This document shows, piece after piece, positions 43,832 to 52,596 of a stretch of DNA of 64,000 nucleotides. The position numbers and the translations under genes are program-made. The stretch lies in the NCBI GenBank assembly GCA_009777335.1, contig WRMC01000006.1, positions 1 to 64,000 on the forward strand, given 5' to 3'. Numbering within the stretch: the first letter of the stretch is position 1; each line of letters starts with the position of its first letter. The stretch comes from Treponema sp. (GTDB lineage: Bacteria > Spirochaetota > Spirochaetia > Treponematales > Breznakiellaceae). Below the pieces are notes generated by a model. It saw only the letters and a list, made by a program, of their open reading frames with translations. It did not search any database and was not told where the DNA came from.

Positions 43832-44651
43832 AAAAGCTTATGATCATTTCCCAGAGGGGCCTTTGGAAAAACTGGGGCCCCGCGTGGCCCTCTCCCTTAA
43901 GGATGATCATCCGGGAATCAAGGTTTTTCGCCACCAGGGCCTCGTGCATAAGCTCCCCCTGCTGGAGGGGGACGGTCTGATCTTCTGTCCCATGGATGAT
44001 CAAGAAGGGGGGCGACTTGGCGCTTATGTAGGAGATGGGATTGATATACTTGCCGTACTTGGGATCCTTCATGTCCCCGTTAAAGAAGGGGAGGCTCATC
44101 CCCCGTTCCTTGAACAACTGGGCCATGTCACAGGGCATATACCAGGGACAGGCCGCCTGTACGGCACTGGAAAATTTCAGGTTTTCTCCCTGTTCAAAGC
44201 TCTTGTCCTGGGCCAGGGCCACCATGGCGGCCAGGTAACCTCCGGCCGATTCGCCCATGACCCCAAACTTGGTGGTATCTATGGAGTAGCGCTTGGCATG
44301 GGCCCTCAGCCAGCGGATCCCCTCTTTTAAATCGATGAGGGCCCCGGGAAAGGGGGCCTCGTGGCTTAAGCGGTAATCCAGGCTGGCCACCACAAAGCCC
44401 CGGCGGGCCAGATCGGCCAGGTAGGGCATGTGGGCCCCCTTATCCACCTGCCGCCAGCCCCCGCCGCAGATCCACACTATACAGGGATAGATGTTTTTAT
44501 CTGTCTGGGGATATATGATGTCCATCCGCAGATCCCGGGTTACATGGCCAAACCAGGCATCCCTTTGGGCATAGGTGACATCCTCGTCCAGGTAATAGGT
44601 AGGTTCATTCACCTTAATCGTGATTGTTTCTTTTAGTGCGGTTTTCGCCAT
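43812..44651 (-). CDS. Alpha/beta hydrolase (esterase-lipase type)
   Basis: The 279-residue hydrolase of the hormone-sensitive lipase/carboxylesterase type has an oxyanion-hole CGGGW (62-66), nucleophile Ser135 in GESAGG, Asp in IHGTEDQTVPL and His in KGEGHAG. It has no signal peptide, so it is cytoplasmic. A clear AAAGGAG ribosome site and a TATAAT (44678-44673) precede the ATG at 44651. The substrate is unknown; a short ester such as an acetylated sugar is possible. Confidence 0.88.
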   Translation of the reverse strand: MAKTALKETITIKVNEPTYYLDEDVTYAQRDAWFGHVTRDLRMDIIYPQTDKNIYPCIVWICGGGWRQVDKGAHMPYLADLARRGFVVASLDYRLSHEAPFPGALIDLKEGIRWLRAHAKRYSIDTTKFGVMGESAGGYLAAMVALAQDKSFEQGENLKFSSAVQAACPWYMPCDMAQLFKERGMSLPFFNGDMKDPKYGKYINPISYISAKSPPFLIIHGTEDQTVPLQQGELMHEALVAKNLDSRMIILKGEGHAGPQFFQRPLWEMIISFFKKKLS

Positions 44652-44699
44652 AACTAATCTCCTTTAATATCCATTATATAACATAAGCCAGGAACGGTC

Positions 44700-44729
44700 T
44701 TGTTAATACACAGCATTAGTCCCTATAGT
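44700..44729 (+). promoter_or_regulatory. Promoter just before the phospholipase-like gene
   Basis: TTGTTA (44700-44705), 18-nt spacer and TATAGT (44724-44729), then 5 nt and the ATG at 44735. There is no ribosome site between, so a leaderless mRNA is likely. Confidence 0.45.
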
Positions 44730-44734
44730 AAACC

Positions 44735-45826
44735 ATGCCTTCACAGTTACTTCATGTTCTGTATGGAGAAGATGTCATCACCGGGATACACCGGCAGCTG
44801 GCAGGGTCCTATGGGATCGTGGCGGATAAGGCCCTGGAGCGGGTCATGGATCAGCACCGGCAGGTCTTTGCTCTGGGCTGCCAGGGGCCGGATATATTCT
44901 ACCATAGCCGGGGCAGGCGGCCCGTGGCCCTGGAGTATGGGACCCTGCTTCACCGCCGGGGAGCGGGGACCTTTACGGCGGGGCTTTTAAAACTCGGACT
45001 TCCAGACCCCCCTCCCGATGAAGAAGATATACGCCTGGGCCGCCGGGAGAAGGGGATTAACGCCCTGGGTGTCTATGCCCTGGGTTTTATGACCCATGCC
45101 ATCCTGGACAGGATGACCCATCCTTACATCGTATATAAATGTGATCGTCCCCCTTCGGAGCCCCCTCTTTTAAAGCTATCCCATGCTTTTTTTGAACGGA
45201 TCCTGGATGTGCTTATGTTTAAGCGGCTCCGGGGAAGGGAGATAGAAGAGTGGGATCAAATTGGAGTCTTGGCCCAGACCTGCGAAGAACCTCCCCTGGG
45301 TTTAAAAGAGCTCTTGAGCCGGGCCCTTGTGATGGCCTTTCCCCACAGGGCGGGCAGGGATGAAAAGCTAAGTGCACGAATAGAAAATACTTTTTTTGAT
45401 TCCGGCGGCTTTTACCGCCATACCGACCCGGGCTTTACTGCTCCGGGTGGCGGGGGGAGAGCCGGGACCGGCATAAAACGGCATCACCTGACCTATATAT
45501 ACCCGCTGCAGCTTCCTCCTGACCTAGACTTTCTTAACCTGAATAAACTCCCCTGGTATTACCCCGCCGGAGACAGCCCCGCAGAGTACCGCTCATTCCC
45601 GGAGTTATATGACCATGCGGTAGACAGGGCCGTCAGTACCCTGGGAGATATAATTGAGCGGTATCTGCATGAGGGCTACTTCCCCATTGTAGAGGCCGCA
45701 CAGGCCATAGGGAATGGAGGGCTCTCCATCTGCGGTGACGATGGAAAGCCCTGTGCAGTCACCCGGACAGACCCTCTGCCTTTGGACGAGGTTATCTCCC
45801 GGCAGGCGGATCTTAGGGGAATTTAG
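44735..45826 (+). CDS. Zinc-dependent phospholipase C-like protein
   Basis: The 363-residue protein is of the zinc-dependent phospholipase C/S1-P1-like group. Early residues include SQLLHVLYGEDVI with a conserved His, ALGCQGPDIFYHSRG with Asp and His, and YALGFMTHAILDRMTHPYIVYK with a His-rich helix, consistent with metal ligands. It has no signal peptide. It could act on phospholipid or phosphodiester substrates, but many proteins of this group are uncharacterised. It is alone on the plus strand between two minus-strand genes. Confidence 0.75.
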   Translation: MPSQLLHVLYGEDVITGIHRQLAGSYGIVADKALERVMDQHRQVFALGCQGPDIFYHSRGRRPVALEYGTLLHRRGAGTFTAGLLKLGLPDPPPDEEDIRLGRREKGINALGVYALGFMTHAILDRMTHPYIVYKCDRPPSEPPLLKLSHAFFERILDVLMFKRLRGREIEEWDQIGVLAQTCEEPPLGLKELLSRALVMAFPHRAGRDEKLSARIENTFFDSGGFYRHTDPGFTAPGGGGRAGTGIKRHHLTYIYPLQLPPDLDFLNLNKLPWYYPAGDSPAEYRSFPELYDHAVDRAVSTLGDIIERYLHEGYFPIVEAAQAIGNGGLSICGDDGKPCAVTRTDPLPLDEVISRQADLRGI

Positions 45827-45835
45827 CCCGGAACA

Positions 45836-47509
45836 TTAGCCAGGGATCTTGATGATACTCCTGTCGTAATCATCCGGGGGAATAAAACCCAGAAGCTGTA
45901 TGCAGGTGGCGGCGATGGAACTAATACCCAGGCCTTCGTTCATGCTCCCTTGGGTGTAGGAATATTCCCCCTGATGGGCTGGATCAAAGATGATGCAGGG
46001 CACCGGGTTAAGGCTGTGGGCCGTCTTGGCCCGGGGGCTTCCGTCTTCCTTGTATGATACCTGGCCGGTCTTCTTGTCATGCTCGTACATGTCGTCGCTA
46101 TTGCCGTGGTCGGCACTTACCAGGAGGATTCCCCCAGCCTCTTCCAGGGCCTTACATATCCGGCCTATCTGGATGTCCATGGCCTCCATGGAGCAGACCA
46201 CGGCCTGGTAGATACCCGTGTGGCCCACCATGTCGCCATTGGGAAAGTTAAGCCGTATGTGATCGTACTTGCCCGATCCTATGGCCTCAATAACCTGGTC
46301 GGCGATGTCGGCACATTTCATCCAGGGCCGCTGTTCAAAGGGGACCACGTCACTTTTTATTTCCACATAGTCTTCCAGCTTTTCATCGAACTTACCTGTC
46401 CGGTTTCCATTAAAAAAGTAGGTCACATGGCCGTACTTTTGGGTCTCCGAAATGGCCAGGGTCCGAATACCCGAAGCGGCCAGGTATTCCCCCATGGTCT
46501 TATCGATGGAGGGGGGGCTTACGAGGTAACGCTTGGGTACATGGGTGTCCCCGTCGTATTCCATCATCCCCGCATAGGCGACCTGGGGTCTCCTCTGTCT
46601 GTCAAAATGGGGAAGGTCATCTTCCTCGAAGGCGGCGGTAATTTCCAGGGCCCGGTCTCCCCTAAAGTTAAAGTAGACCACCGAGTCGCCGTCTGTTATA
46701 GGGCCTATGGGCTTTCCGCCCTCTGCGATGACAAATTCTTTCAGGTCCTGATCTATAATGCCGGGGATCTCTTTCCGGTAGGTCTCCACCGCCTCCCGGG
46801 CACTGGCAAAGTGCCGGCCCTCGCCAAGGACATGGACCTTCCAGCCCCGCTCCACCTGGGGCCAGTTGGCTCCGTAGCGGTCCATGGTAATCCACATGCG
46901 CCCCCCGCCGGAGGCGATCCGGGCATCGAAGGCCCCGCCTTCGTTTAGATCTTGTAAAAAGGCTTCGAAGGGATCCAGGTATTCCAGGGCACTGGTTTCC
47001 CCCACATCCCGGCCGTCGAAGAGGACATGGATCCTCACCTTCTTTAGCCCCTCGGCCTTGGCTTTCTGTATCATGGCCTTCAGGTGATCCAGGTGGCTGT
47101 GGACATTCCCGTCGGAGAACAAACCAATGAAATGCAAGGTCCCCGATCCGCTGCCCGAAACATTTTTTATTATCTCCTTCCAAGCGGAGCCCTCAAACAT
47201 GGCACCGGTCTCTATGGAATTGGACACCAGGGCGGCCCCCTGACTAAAGACCCGGCCGCAGCCCATGGCATTATGACCCACTTCGCTGTTCCCCATATCC
47301 TCGTCAGAAGGGAGTCCCACGGCCTTGCCATGGGCCTTTAGGCGGGTATGGATCCCCCGGGCCTTCAGGGCATCCAGGTTGTTCATCTTGGAGTCCAGTA
47401 CGGCGTCTCCTTCGGCATATTCTCCATATCCCACACCGTCCATGATAAGGAGCACCACCGGGCCCTTTCGTCCCTTCCAGGCGGGATTTTTCTTCAATGC
47501 TTCTACCAT
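45836..47509 (-). CDS. gpmI: 2,3-bisphosphoglycerate-independent phosphoglycerate mutase
   Basis: The 557-residue glycolytic enzyme interconverts 3- and 2-phosphoglycerate using two Mn ions. The N-terminal metal motif LLIMDGVGYGE, phosphoserine Ser75 in DMGNSEVGHNA, RIHVLFDGRDV and the C-terminal SADHGNSDDM are all present. A ribosome site AAGGAG precedes the ATG. It is slightly longer than the usual ~510 residues. It lies downstream of argA on the same strand, separated by 79 bases, and may have its own promoter. Confidence 0.95.
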   Translation of the reverse strand: MVEALKKNPAWKGRKGPVVLLIMDGVGYGEYAEGDAVLDSKMNNLDALKARGIHTRLKAHGKAVGLPSDEDMGNSEVGHNAMGCGRVFSQGAALVSNSIETGAMFEGSAWKEIIKNVSGSGSGTLHFIGLFSDGNVHSHLDHLKAMIQKAKAEGLKKVRIHVLFDGRDVGETSALEYLDPFEAFLQDLNEGGAFDARIASGGGRMWITMDRYGANWPQVERGWKVHVLGEGRHFASAREAVETYRKEIPGIIDQDLKEFVIAEGGKPIGPITDGDSVVYFNFRGDRALEITAAFEEDDLPHFDRQRRPQVAYAGMMEYDGDTHVPKRYLVSPPSIDKTMGEYLAASGIRTLAISETQKYGHVTYFFNGNRTGKFDEKLEDYVEIKSDVVPFEQRPWMKCADIADQVIEAIGSGKYDHIRLNFPNGDMVGHTGIYQAVVCSMEAMDIQIGRICKALEEAGGILLVSADHGNSDDMYEHDKKTGQVSYKEDGSPRAKTAHSLNPVPCIIFDPAHQGEYSYTQGSMNEGLGISSIAATCIQLLGFIPPDDYDRSIIKIPG

Positions 47510-47588
47510 CTTTTTCTCCTTAGGTAAGAAAATGGTATCAGGGATGGGGGGAATTCACAAGGGAAGGAGTAAACTGAAGGGAGACTGC

Positions 47589-48905
47589 TTATAGATCCAG
47601 GGCAAAGACCTTGCTGGCCCTTTGGCGGTCGTAGATACGAAGTTTTTCTTCCGGGAGGGATTCCACTGGGGATTCTATAAAGCCCAGGGATTCAAACCAA
47701 TCCTGGGTCTTGGTGGTGAGGACAAAGACCCGTTTTAGGCCCTGTTTTTTTGCCTGGTCTATAAAATAATTTACCAGGGCCCGGCCCAGACCCATTTCTG
47801 CATAGGCCGGGTCTGTGGCTATGGCGGCGATTTCTCCCTGATCTCCCCAGAGGTGCAGGGCCCCCGTGGCCCGTATCCGGCCGTCTATATCAAAGACCGC
47901 ATAGTCTTGACGTTTAGACTCAATGTCCTCGGGGCTCCGCCACAGCAGGGTCCCCTCCTGCATGAGGGGCTCCATGAGCCGGATTAGGTCCGGAATGTCC
48001 CGGCTGCGGATGCTCCGGATGGATTCATACTGATCAGCGTAGATCATGGTCCCCGCTTCCAGGTTAGAGAAGAGTTCTTTGAGGACTGCCCCTTCTTCGG
48101 AGCCGTCGACTATGTGGACCCGGTCTATGCCTCCCAATGAAGCTTTCACCGCCAGGTCCAGCTCTTCCAGGGCCCGGTCCTTGGCTTTGTCCCTGTTGGC
48201 CTCCAGAACCCTTTCGGCTTCCTGGGGGGTCAGGCGGAGGATCCTCCCCTGCCCGGAGGTTTCAATGCCGGCAGGGATGGTATAGGCCTCTTTGGTCACC
48301 CCCGGGGAGAGGGAGATAATAAAGAGCTTGATGGCCTTTAAGCTAATGGCTGCCTCCAGGGCGATCTCGTCGCTGGGGACATTATAGGGTCTGCCGGCGG
48401 AACTCCAGCCTATGCAGGGGAGCAGGGGAATAACCCCCAGGTCCAGGACCCGGCGCAGGGACTCCAGGTAAAAACGGTCTACGGTCCCCGTATGTTCCAT
48501 GTCTATGCCGTCCACCACCCCCAGACCCCGGGCCCGGATAAAGTTGCCTATCACCGCATCGGAGCGGCTGCTGGAGAAACCGGTCATAAACCGGGTGGCA
48601 CTATGGAAGGCCGCCATCTGGACAAAGGGCATGGTTTCTCCGGAGCTGATACGGATAGAGCGGTGGTAGCGGGGTTCAATGCTGTTCTGCAATAGGACCC
48701 GGTCTATCCACTCCTTGGCTCCGGGGACGATGACCACCTTAAAGCCGGTTCTGTTTAAGAGGGCCAGGTCTTTTACCAGGGAAGGAAAGAGGGGGTGCTC
48801 GGTGACGGGGAAGTCAATTTTAAACACCATGGTAGACCCGTCAAAGCGGCTTTGATAATGGAAAGCCTCCCGGATCAGCTCCACCTGGGACCAGGTTTTT
48901 TTCAT
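47589..48905 (-). CDS. argA: N-acetylglutamate synthase (amino-acid N-acetyltransferase)
   Basis: The 438-residue ArgA makes N-acetylglutamate, the first step of arginine synthesis. An amino-acid-kinase-like domain (1-280: FKVVIVPGAKEWIDRVL, GVIPLLPCIGWSSAGRPYNVPSDEIALEAA) carries the feedback site, and a GNAT domain follows (about 290-438) with IAAIATDPAYAEMGLGRALVNYFIDQAKKQGLKRVFVL for acetyl-CoA. The length matches E. coli ArgA (443). The stop of the upstream hypothetical gene is immediately before its start. Confidence 0.9.
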   Translation of the reverse strand: MKKTWSQVELIREAFHYQSRFDGSTMVFKIDFPVTEHPLFPSLVKDLALLNRTGFKVVIVPGAKEWIDRVLLQNSIEPRYHRSIRISSGETMPFVQMAAFHSATRFMTGFSSSRSDAVIGNFIRARGLGVVDGIDMEHTGTVDRFYLESLRRVLDLGVIPLLPCIGWSSAGRPYNVPSDEIALEAAISLKAIKLFIISLSPGVTKEAYTIPAGIETSGQGRILRLTPQEAERVLEANRDKAKDRALEELDLAVKASLGGIDRVHIVDGSEEGAVLKELFSNLEAGTMIYADQYESIRSIRSRDIPDLIRLMEPLMQEGTLLWRSPEDIESKRQDYAVFDIDGRIRATGALHLWGDQGEIAAIATDPAYAEMGLGRALVNYFIDQAKKQGLKRVFVLTTKTQDWFESLGFIESPVESLPEEKLRIYDRQRASKVFALDL

Positions 48906-48906
48906 A

Positions 48907-49290
48907 CTAGCTGCTTAAACTAAAGAGGGCCCCCGATGGGGCACTGGGAGTATGGATATAGGGCATGGCCTCGGCGGCGGAACGGACCTCGAGGATCTGG
49001 TTCCTGTACTGTTCCACCAGGGCATCGATAGCTCCATCGGGCCCTGGAGCGGCCGAGGGAAGGGGCCTGTCATGTCTCCGTATTTGGTTCAACTGTCCTA
49101 TGAGGACATCCAGCAGATTGAGCTTGTTGATCGATATACCGGTGGTTCCCTCGGGAGCGGGGGTCCCCGATACATAGCGAAAATGGGAGTATATAAAGGA
49201 TCCGGGATCCACCGGGAGCTGCATCCGGGCGGTCTGGGCCATGGATGGGGTTACCGTGGGTATGGTTATATTGGATAAGCCGCGGATCAT
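48907..49290 (-). CDS. Hypothetical protein, 127 residues
   Basis: I do not recognise this protein. It has no signal peptide or membrane segment, an N-terminal Thr/Pro-rich stretch, and a helix-rich middle (INKLNLLDVLIGQLNQIRR, IDALVEQYRNQILEVRSAAEAM). A good AGGAGG site precedes the ATG at 49290, so it is a real gene. It lies 58 bases downstream of the sigma factor gene and abuts argA (one base between). Confidence 0.6.
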   Translation of the reverse strand: MIRGLSNITIPTVTPSMAQTARMQLPVDPGSFIYSHFRYVSGTPAPEGTTGISINKLNLLDVLIGQLNQIRRHDRPLPSAAPGPDGAIDALVEQYRNQILEVRSAAEAMPYIHTPSAPSGALFSLSS

Positions 49291-49348
49291 ATCCTTAATC
49301 CTCCTATAGTAACTATCGGAAAAAATCCTTTACATTTTAGTCCCGCCC

Positions 49349-50236
49349 CTAGGCTGTATGGCCATGGTGAAAACCGGCGTCATAGCTTTTCCGCAGCTGC
49401 TTAAGGGCCTTTAATTCTATCTGCCTTATCCTTTCCCTGCTTAGGTCATAACGATTTCCCAGTTCCGAAAGGGACATGGGACCCAGGTCATTCAGGCCAA
49501 AACGATCCCGGATGATCTCTGCCTCCCTTTGGTTAAGCTTAGAGAGGGCCATATCCAATTTTTCCCGTACCACACTGCGTTCTGCTAAAAACTCGGGGCT
49601 CTGGGATTTACGGTCCTCCAGGTACTCTATCATGGCCGTATCTGAATAATTCTTAAAAGCTGGAGCATCCAGGGAGAGGACATCCTGATCCATATAGATA
49701 TGGGATTTAATATCCTCGGAGCTCATGTGCAGAAACCGGGCAGTGTATTCATCCTCCAGATCCGGTTCCCAGCCCGGGGCGTTTTGTACCTCCCAGCGGG
49801 ACATCTTAATTTTGTTAATCTGGGCCGACTTATGGCTGGGAATCCGAATCATCCTGCCCTTCTCGTTCAGGGCCCTGGTAATAGACTGGCGGACCCACCA
49901 GACTCCATAGGATATAAACCGGCAGCCCTTTTCCCTATCGTAGGTTTCTACGGCCCTTAAAAGGCCCAGGTTTCCTTCGTTAATCAGGTCCTCCATGGGG
50001 AGCCCCCGGCCCCGGTATTTTTTGGCAATGGATACCACAAAACGCAGGTTAGAACTTACCAGGCTGTTTCTGGCTTCCAGGTCTCCCCGGGCCGCCTTTT
50101 CGATGAGAGCCTCTTCGGTTTCTCTGGTTAAAACGGGTAACCGGTTCAATTCTTTGAGATAGGGGCTCAGGATGTTTTCATCCACCCGATTAATACCCGC
50201 AGCTGATCTTTGCTTTTTTTTATGTTTTGTTTTCAT
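49349..50236 (-). CDS. Sigma-70 family RNA polymerase sigma factor, group 2
   Basis: The 295-residue sigma factor contains region 1.2 (LSPYLKELNRLPVLTRETEEALIEKAARGDLEARNSLV), region 2 (SNLRFVVSIAKKYRGRGLPMEDLINEGNLGLLRAVETYD, SYGVWWVRQSITRAL), a region 3 that includes RIPSHKSAQINKIK, and region 4.2 (LSELGNRYDLSRERIRQIELKALKQLR). The long region 1.1 of RpoD is missing, so it is RpoS- or stationary-type rather than the housekeeping factor. It has an AAGGAG site before the ATG. It lies next to and divergent from groES, which may be in its regulon. Confidence 0.9.
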   Translation of the reverse strand: MKTKHKKKQRSAAGINRVDENILSPYLKELNRLPVLTRETEEALIEKAARGDLEARNSLVSSNLRFVVSIAKKYRGRGLPMEDLINEGNLGLLRAVETYDREKGCRFISYGVWWVRQSITRALNEKGRMIRIPSHKSAQINKIKMSRWEVQNAPGWEPDLEDEYTARFLHMSSEDIKSHIYMDQDVLSLDAPAFKNYSDTAMIEYLEDRKSQSPEFLAERSVVREKLDMALSKLNQREAEIIRDRFGLNDLGPMSLSELGNRYDLSRERIRQIELKALKQLRKSYDAGFHHGHTA

Positions 50237-50433
50237 TTTTTTCTCCTTAGCTTAGAAGCAGCAAGAACCATGCCAAGGAAGATAAATATGAGTAAATTAG
50301 TCAGAAAATTTATAATTCCTTATAATACAAGGAGATATGAACTGGCTGTTCTGATTCCTCCCCGTATTGATTCGCTCCTTCTCTAATGATGGTGGTGCAA
50401 AATGACCCGATAGATAAAAAAAAGGGGAAAATT

Positions 50434-50493
50434 GGGTCATCTTGACCCGTTCTTTAGACATCTATTGACCTAAGGGCCGTCAATTTGTATATT
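50434..50493 (+). promoter_or_regulatory. groES promoter with dyad
   Basis: TTGACC (50465-50470), 17-nt spacer and TATATT (50488-50493) form a good promoter. Upstream lies a perfect dyad GGGTCA-TCT-TGACCC (50434-50448), and an extra ATGACCC (50402-50408). TTGAC...GTCAA (50465-50483) repeats part of the motif over the -35. There is no CIRCE element, so control differs from HrcA. The remainder of the 298-bp gap (50237-50401) is AT-rich with a TATAAT (50321-50326) and no gene I can support. Confidence 0.55.
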
Positions 50494-50534
50494 CTATCCA
50501 ACCATAAACTTATAATGATTGACAGGAGGTACAT

Positions 50535-50801
50535 ATGAAAGTAAAACCCTTAGGAGACCGGGTTATTGTGAAGCTCGAGAAGAGTGAAACGAAATCCGCG
50601 GGAGGAATTATTATTCCTGATACTGCCCAAGAAAAAACGCAGATAGGGGTAGTCGTCGAAGTAGGGGATGATAAGGATGTAATTAAGGTAAAACCTGGGC
50701 AGAAAGTAATGCATGATAAGTATGCCGGAACCCAGATAAAGATCGGTGCCGATGAGCATCTGGTCCTAAAAATGTCCGACATCCTGGCGATTATTGAATA
50801 A
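50535..50801 (+). CDS. groES: Co-chaperonin GroES
   Basis: The 88-residue GroES caps the GroEL folding chamber. Motifs KPLGDRVIVK near the N-terminus, the mobile-loop segment EKSETKSAGGIIIPDTAQEK, and VLKMSDILAIIE at the C-terminus are as expected for the family. The ATG at 50535 follows a strong AGGAGG site. It stands alone: an intrinsic terminator follows at 50821-50855 and no groEL is present, an arrangement known in Treponema, where groEL is elsewhere. Confidence 0.95.
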   Translation: MKVKPLGDRVIVKLEKSETKSAGGIIIPDTAQEKTQIGVVVEVGDDKDVIKVKPGQKVMHDKYAGTQIKIGADEHLVLKMSDILAIIE

Positions 50802-50820
50802 TATTCTTCATGGCATGTGC

Positions 50821-50855
50821 AAAGCGGCCTCTGGTACCAGGGGCCGCTTTTTTTT
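50821..50855 (+). terminator. Intrinsic terminator after groES
   Basis: AAAGCGGCC pairs with GGCCGCTTT (50821-50829 with 50842-50850), with an inner CTGG/CCAG hairpin and a T run through 50855. It ends 1 base after the stop codon of the convergent gene begins. Confidence 0.85.
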
Positions 50856-52596
50856 ATCGCAGTCCCAGACGGCGGGACTCCCGGCGGATCAGTAAATCCG
50901 AGGGGTCCAGTTCCAGCGCCAGGCCCATGGCCCGGATGCTGTCCTCGAAGCGGCCCAGGGATTCCAGACAGCGGCTTATCCGCAGCTGCAGCTGGGCCGC
51001 TTCCTGGGGGCTCGATGTTCCCAGCCTGAGCCCCCCCGCCGAAGGGGATCTTTCCCACAGAGCTGCCATGAACAGGGCGGCTCCCTCATAGTGCTCCAGG
51101 GCTCCCTGGATTACCCGGCGCTCCTCCTGGATCCGGCCCAGGTTGGCCTTCACCCGCCAGGACTGGCCGGTCCTGTCCAGTTCCCCCAGGATCCTTTCGG
51201 CTTCCAGGGTATGGCCATCCCTAAGCAGGGCCAGGGCCCGGTGATAGTCCAGCCAGGGGCCCCCCATGTCCCGGCGTTCCGCCTCCCTTAAGACCAGGGC
51301 GGTTTCGCTGTACAGCTTCTGATGATCGAAGTACCAGGCCGCCCATTGGTAGAGGGCCTCGGCCTGGGGGTTCCGTTCCAAAAGGAGCCATACTTCCCCG
51401 CTGGCCCGGCCCGGAGGCAGGATATCCAGGCGGCGGCGAAGAATTTCCAGGTCCATGAGGGGATGGGGCCCCTCGGATTCCAGGACGCTGATGCTCCGTT
51501 CGGTATCCAAAAGCCGGGTATAGCGGATGGTGCTGTAGAGGAGGAGATCATCCTGGGCTGTGCTGTTTCTTCCCCCATGGCGTTGAAACTCCGCATGCCG
51601 GGAAAAAATAGTCTCCAGGGTTCTGGCTTCTTCCAGGGGGCTTGGGGAAGTGGCCGCTAAATTATAGAGGCTCCGGTTGGCGCTCTCCCCCAGGGCCCCC
51701 CCGGGGGAGGCCAGGGCGAGCCATATGTTTCTGGCCCCAGGGCTTTCTCCTGATAGGACCAGGGCATCGGCGGCCCTGACCAGATCATCCTCCCCTCCCA
51801 GGCTCAGAAAAAGCTCCGCCGCCCTAAGGGGGGCCCCATGGTCGTAATAGTACTCTGCCGCCATGGTCCTCATGCCCAGAGCCCGGGGCCCCGAAAGGAG
51901 GCTGTACAAACGGCTTTGTGCCCCCGAATGATCCCCCCTATAGGACTTTAATAAAAAATCGAGGACCCCAATGTCTTCATGGACCAGGGGAGGAAGGCCT
52001 CCATCATCTTGGGCGGCGATTCTCGATAGGACCAAAGCCAGATCAGGAAGGGCCACGGCCCCTTCAGGGTGATCCAGGTTTCCCGAAAGATAATAGAGGC
52101 TCAGCTCCAAAATAGTATGTTGGGAAACCCTGGGGGCATACTGGAGCATCAGGGAACGGTGGGTATCTGATAGGGGATAGCCCCCCAGGGTAAGGGCCTC
52201 GGCGGCCAGGAGGGCCATGGGGGACGAAAAAGGATAGCTTGCCGCCGCTTCCCGGCATGCTTCGATATAGCTGCCTATATAGCGCCGGTCTATAAGGGCT
52301 ATGTCCCTCCGCCGTTTGAGCACCGAGAGCTGCTCGTCCGCATGCCGGACCTGCCTCTGCAGCCTGCCCAGCCGCCGTTCTATGACCTGGGGGTCCTCTC
52401 CGGCCAGGAGGCGTCGTGGGGCATCAAACTCATCGTAGGCGGCCAGCTCCCGGGTAAAGGCCCGCCTGTCGCTGCTGCTTCCTCCGGGCCCCTGGGGGAG
52501 GGAGCGGGCAAAGAGGAGCCCCAGAAAAATGCAAGCCGCCAGGGCTCCGCCTATAAGACAGGAGAGGAAGAGGGGGTTCTTGAGGGGAAGCTTCAT
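50854..52596 (-). CDS. TPR-like membrane-anchored protein
   Basis: The 580-residue protein has a single N-terminal membrane helix (about 9-31) and a long helix-rich region. Several stretches look like TPR repeats (AELFLSLGGEDDLVRAADALVLSGESP, LQLRISRCLESLGRFEDSIRAMGLALELDPSD). It is probably a periplasmic or cytoplasmic-face scaffold; the family is not one I can name. The start overlaps the nusB stop by ATGA, and nusB, the PPIase and alaS lie upstream on the same strand. Confidence 0.7.
   Translation of the reverse strand: MKLPLKNPLFLSCLIGGALAACIFLGLLFARSLPQGPGGSSSDRRAFTRELAAYDEFDAPRRLLAGEDPQVIERRLGRLQRQVRHADEQLSVLKRRRDIALIDRRYIGSYIEACREAAASYPFSSPMALLAAEALTLGGYPLSDTHRSLMLQYAPRVSQHTILELSLYYLSGNLDHPEGAVALPDLALVLSRIAAQDDGGLPPLVHEDIGVLDFLLKSYRGDHSGAQSRLYSLLSGPRALGMRTMAAEYYYDHGAPLRAAELFLSLGGEDDLVRAADALVLSGESPGARNIWLALASPGGALGESANRSLYNLAATSPSPLEEARTLETIFSRHAEFQRHGGRNSTAQDDLLLYSTIRYTRLLDTERSISVLESEGPHPLMDLEILRRRLDILPPGRASGEVWLLLERNPQAEALYQWAAWYFDHQKLYSETALVLREAERRDMGGPWLDYHRALALLRDGHTLEAERILGELDRTGQSWRVKANLGRIQEERRVIQGALEHYEGAALFMAALWERSPSAGGLRLGTSSPQEAAQLQLRISRCLESLGRFEDSIRAMGLALELDPSDLLIRRESRRLGLR

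Noticed and set aside
46079..46948. 289-codon plus-strand frame opposite gpmI
   Set aside because: It is an antisense shadow of a strongly conserved gene; no start signal and no recognisable domain.
50337..50354. Five-codon leader peptide after TATAAT and AAGGAG upstream of groES
   Set aside because: The ribosome site is only 2 nt from the ATG and the peptide is too short to support; probably chance.
50237..50534. HrcA CIRCE element upstream of groES
   Set aside because: The TTAGCACTC-N9-GAGTGCTAA pattern is not present; the dyad there has a different sequence.
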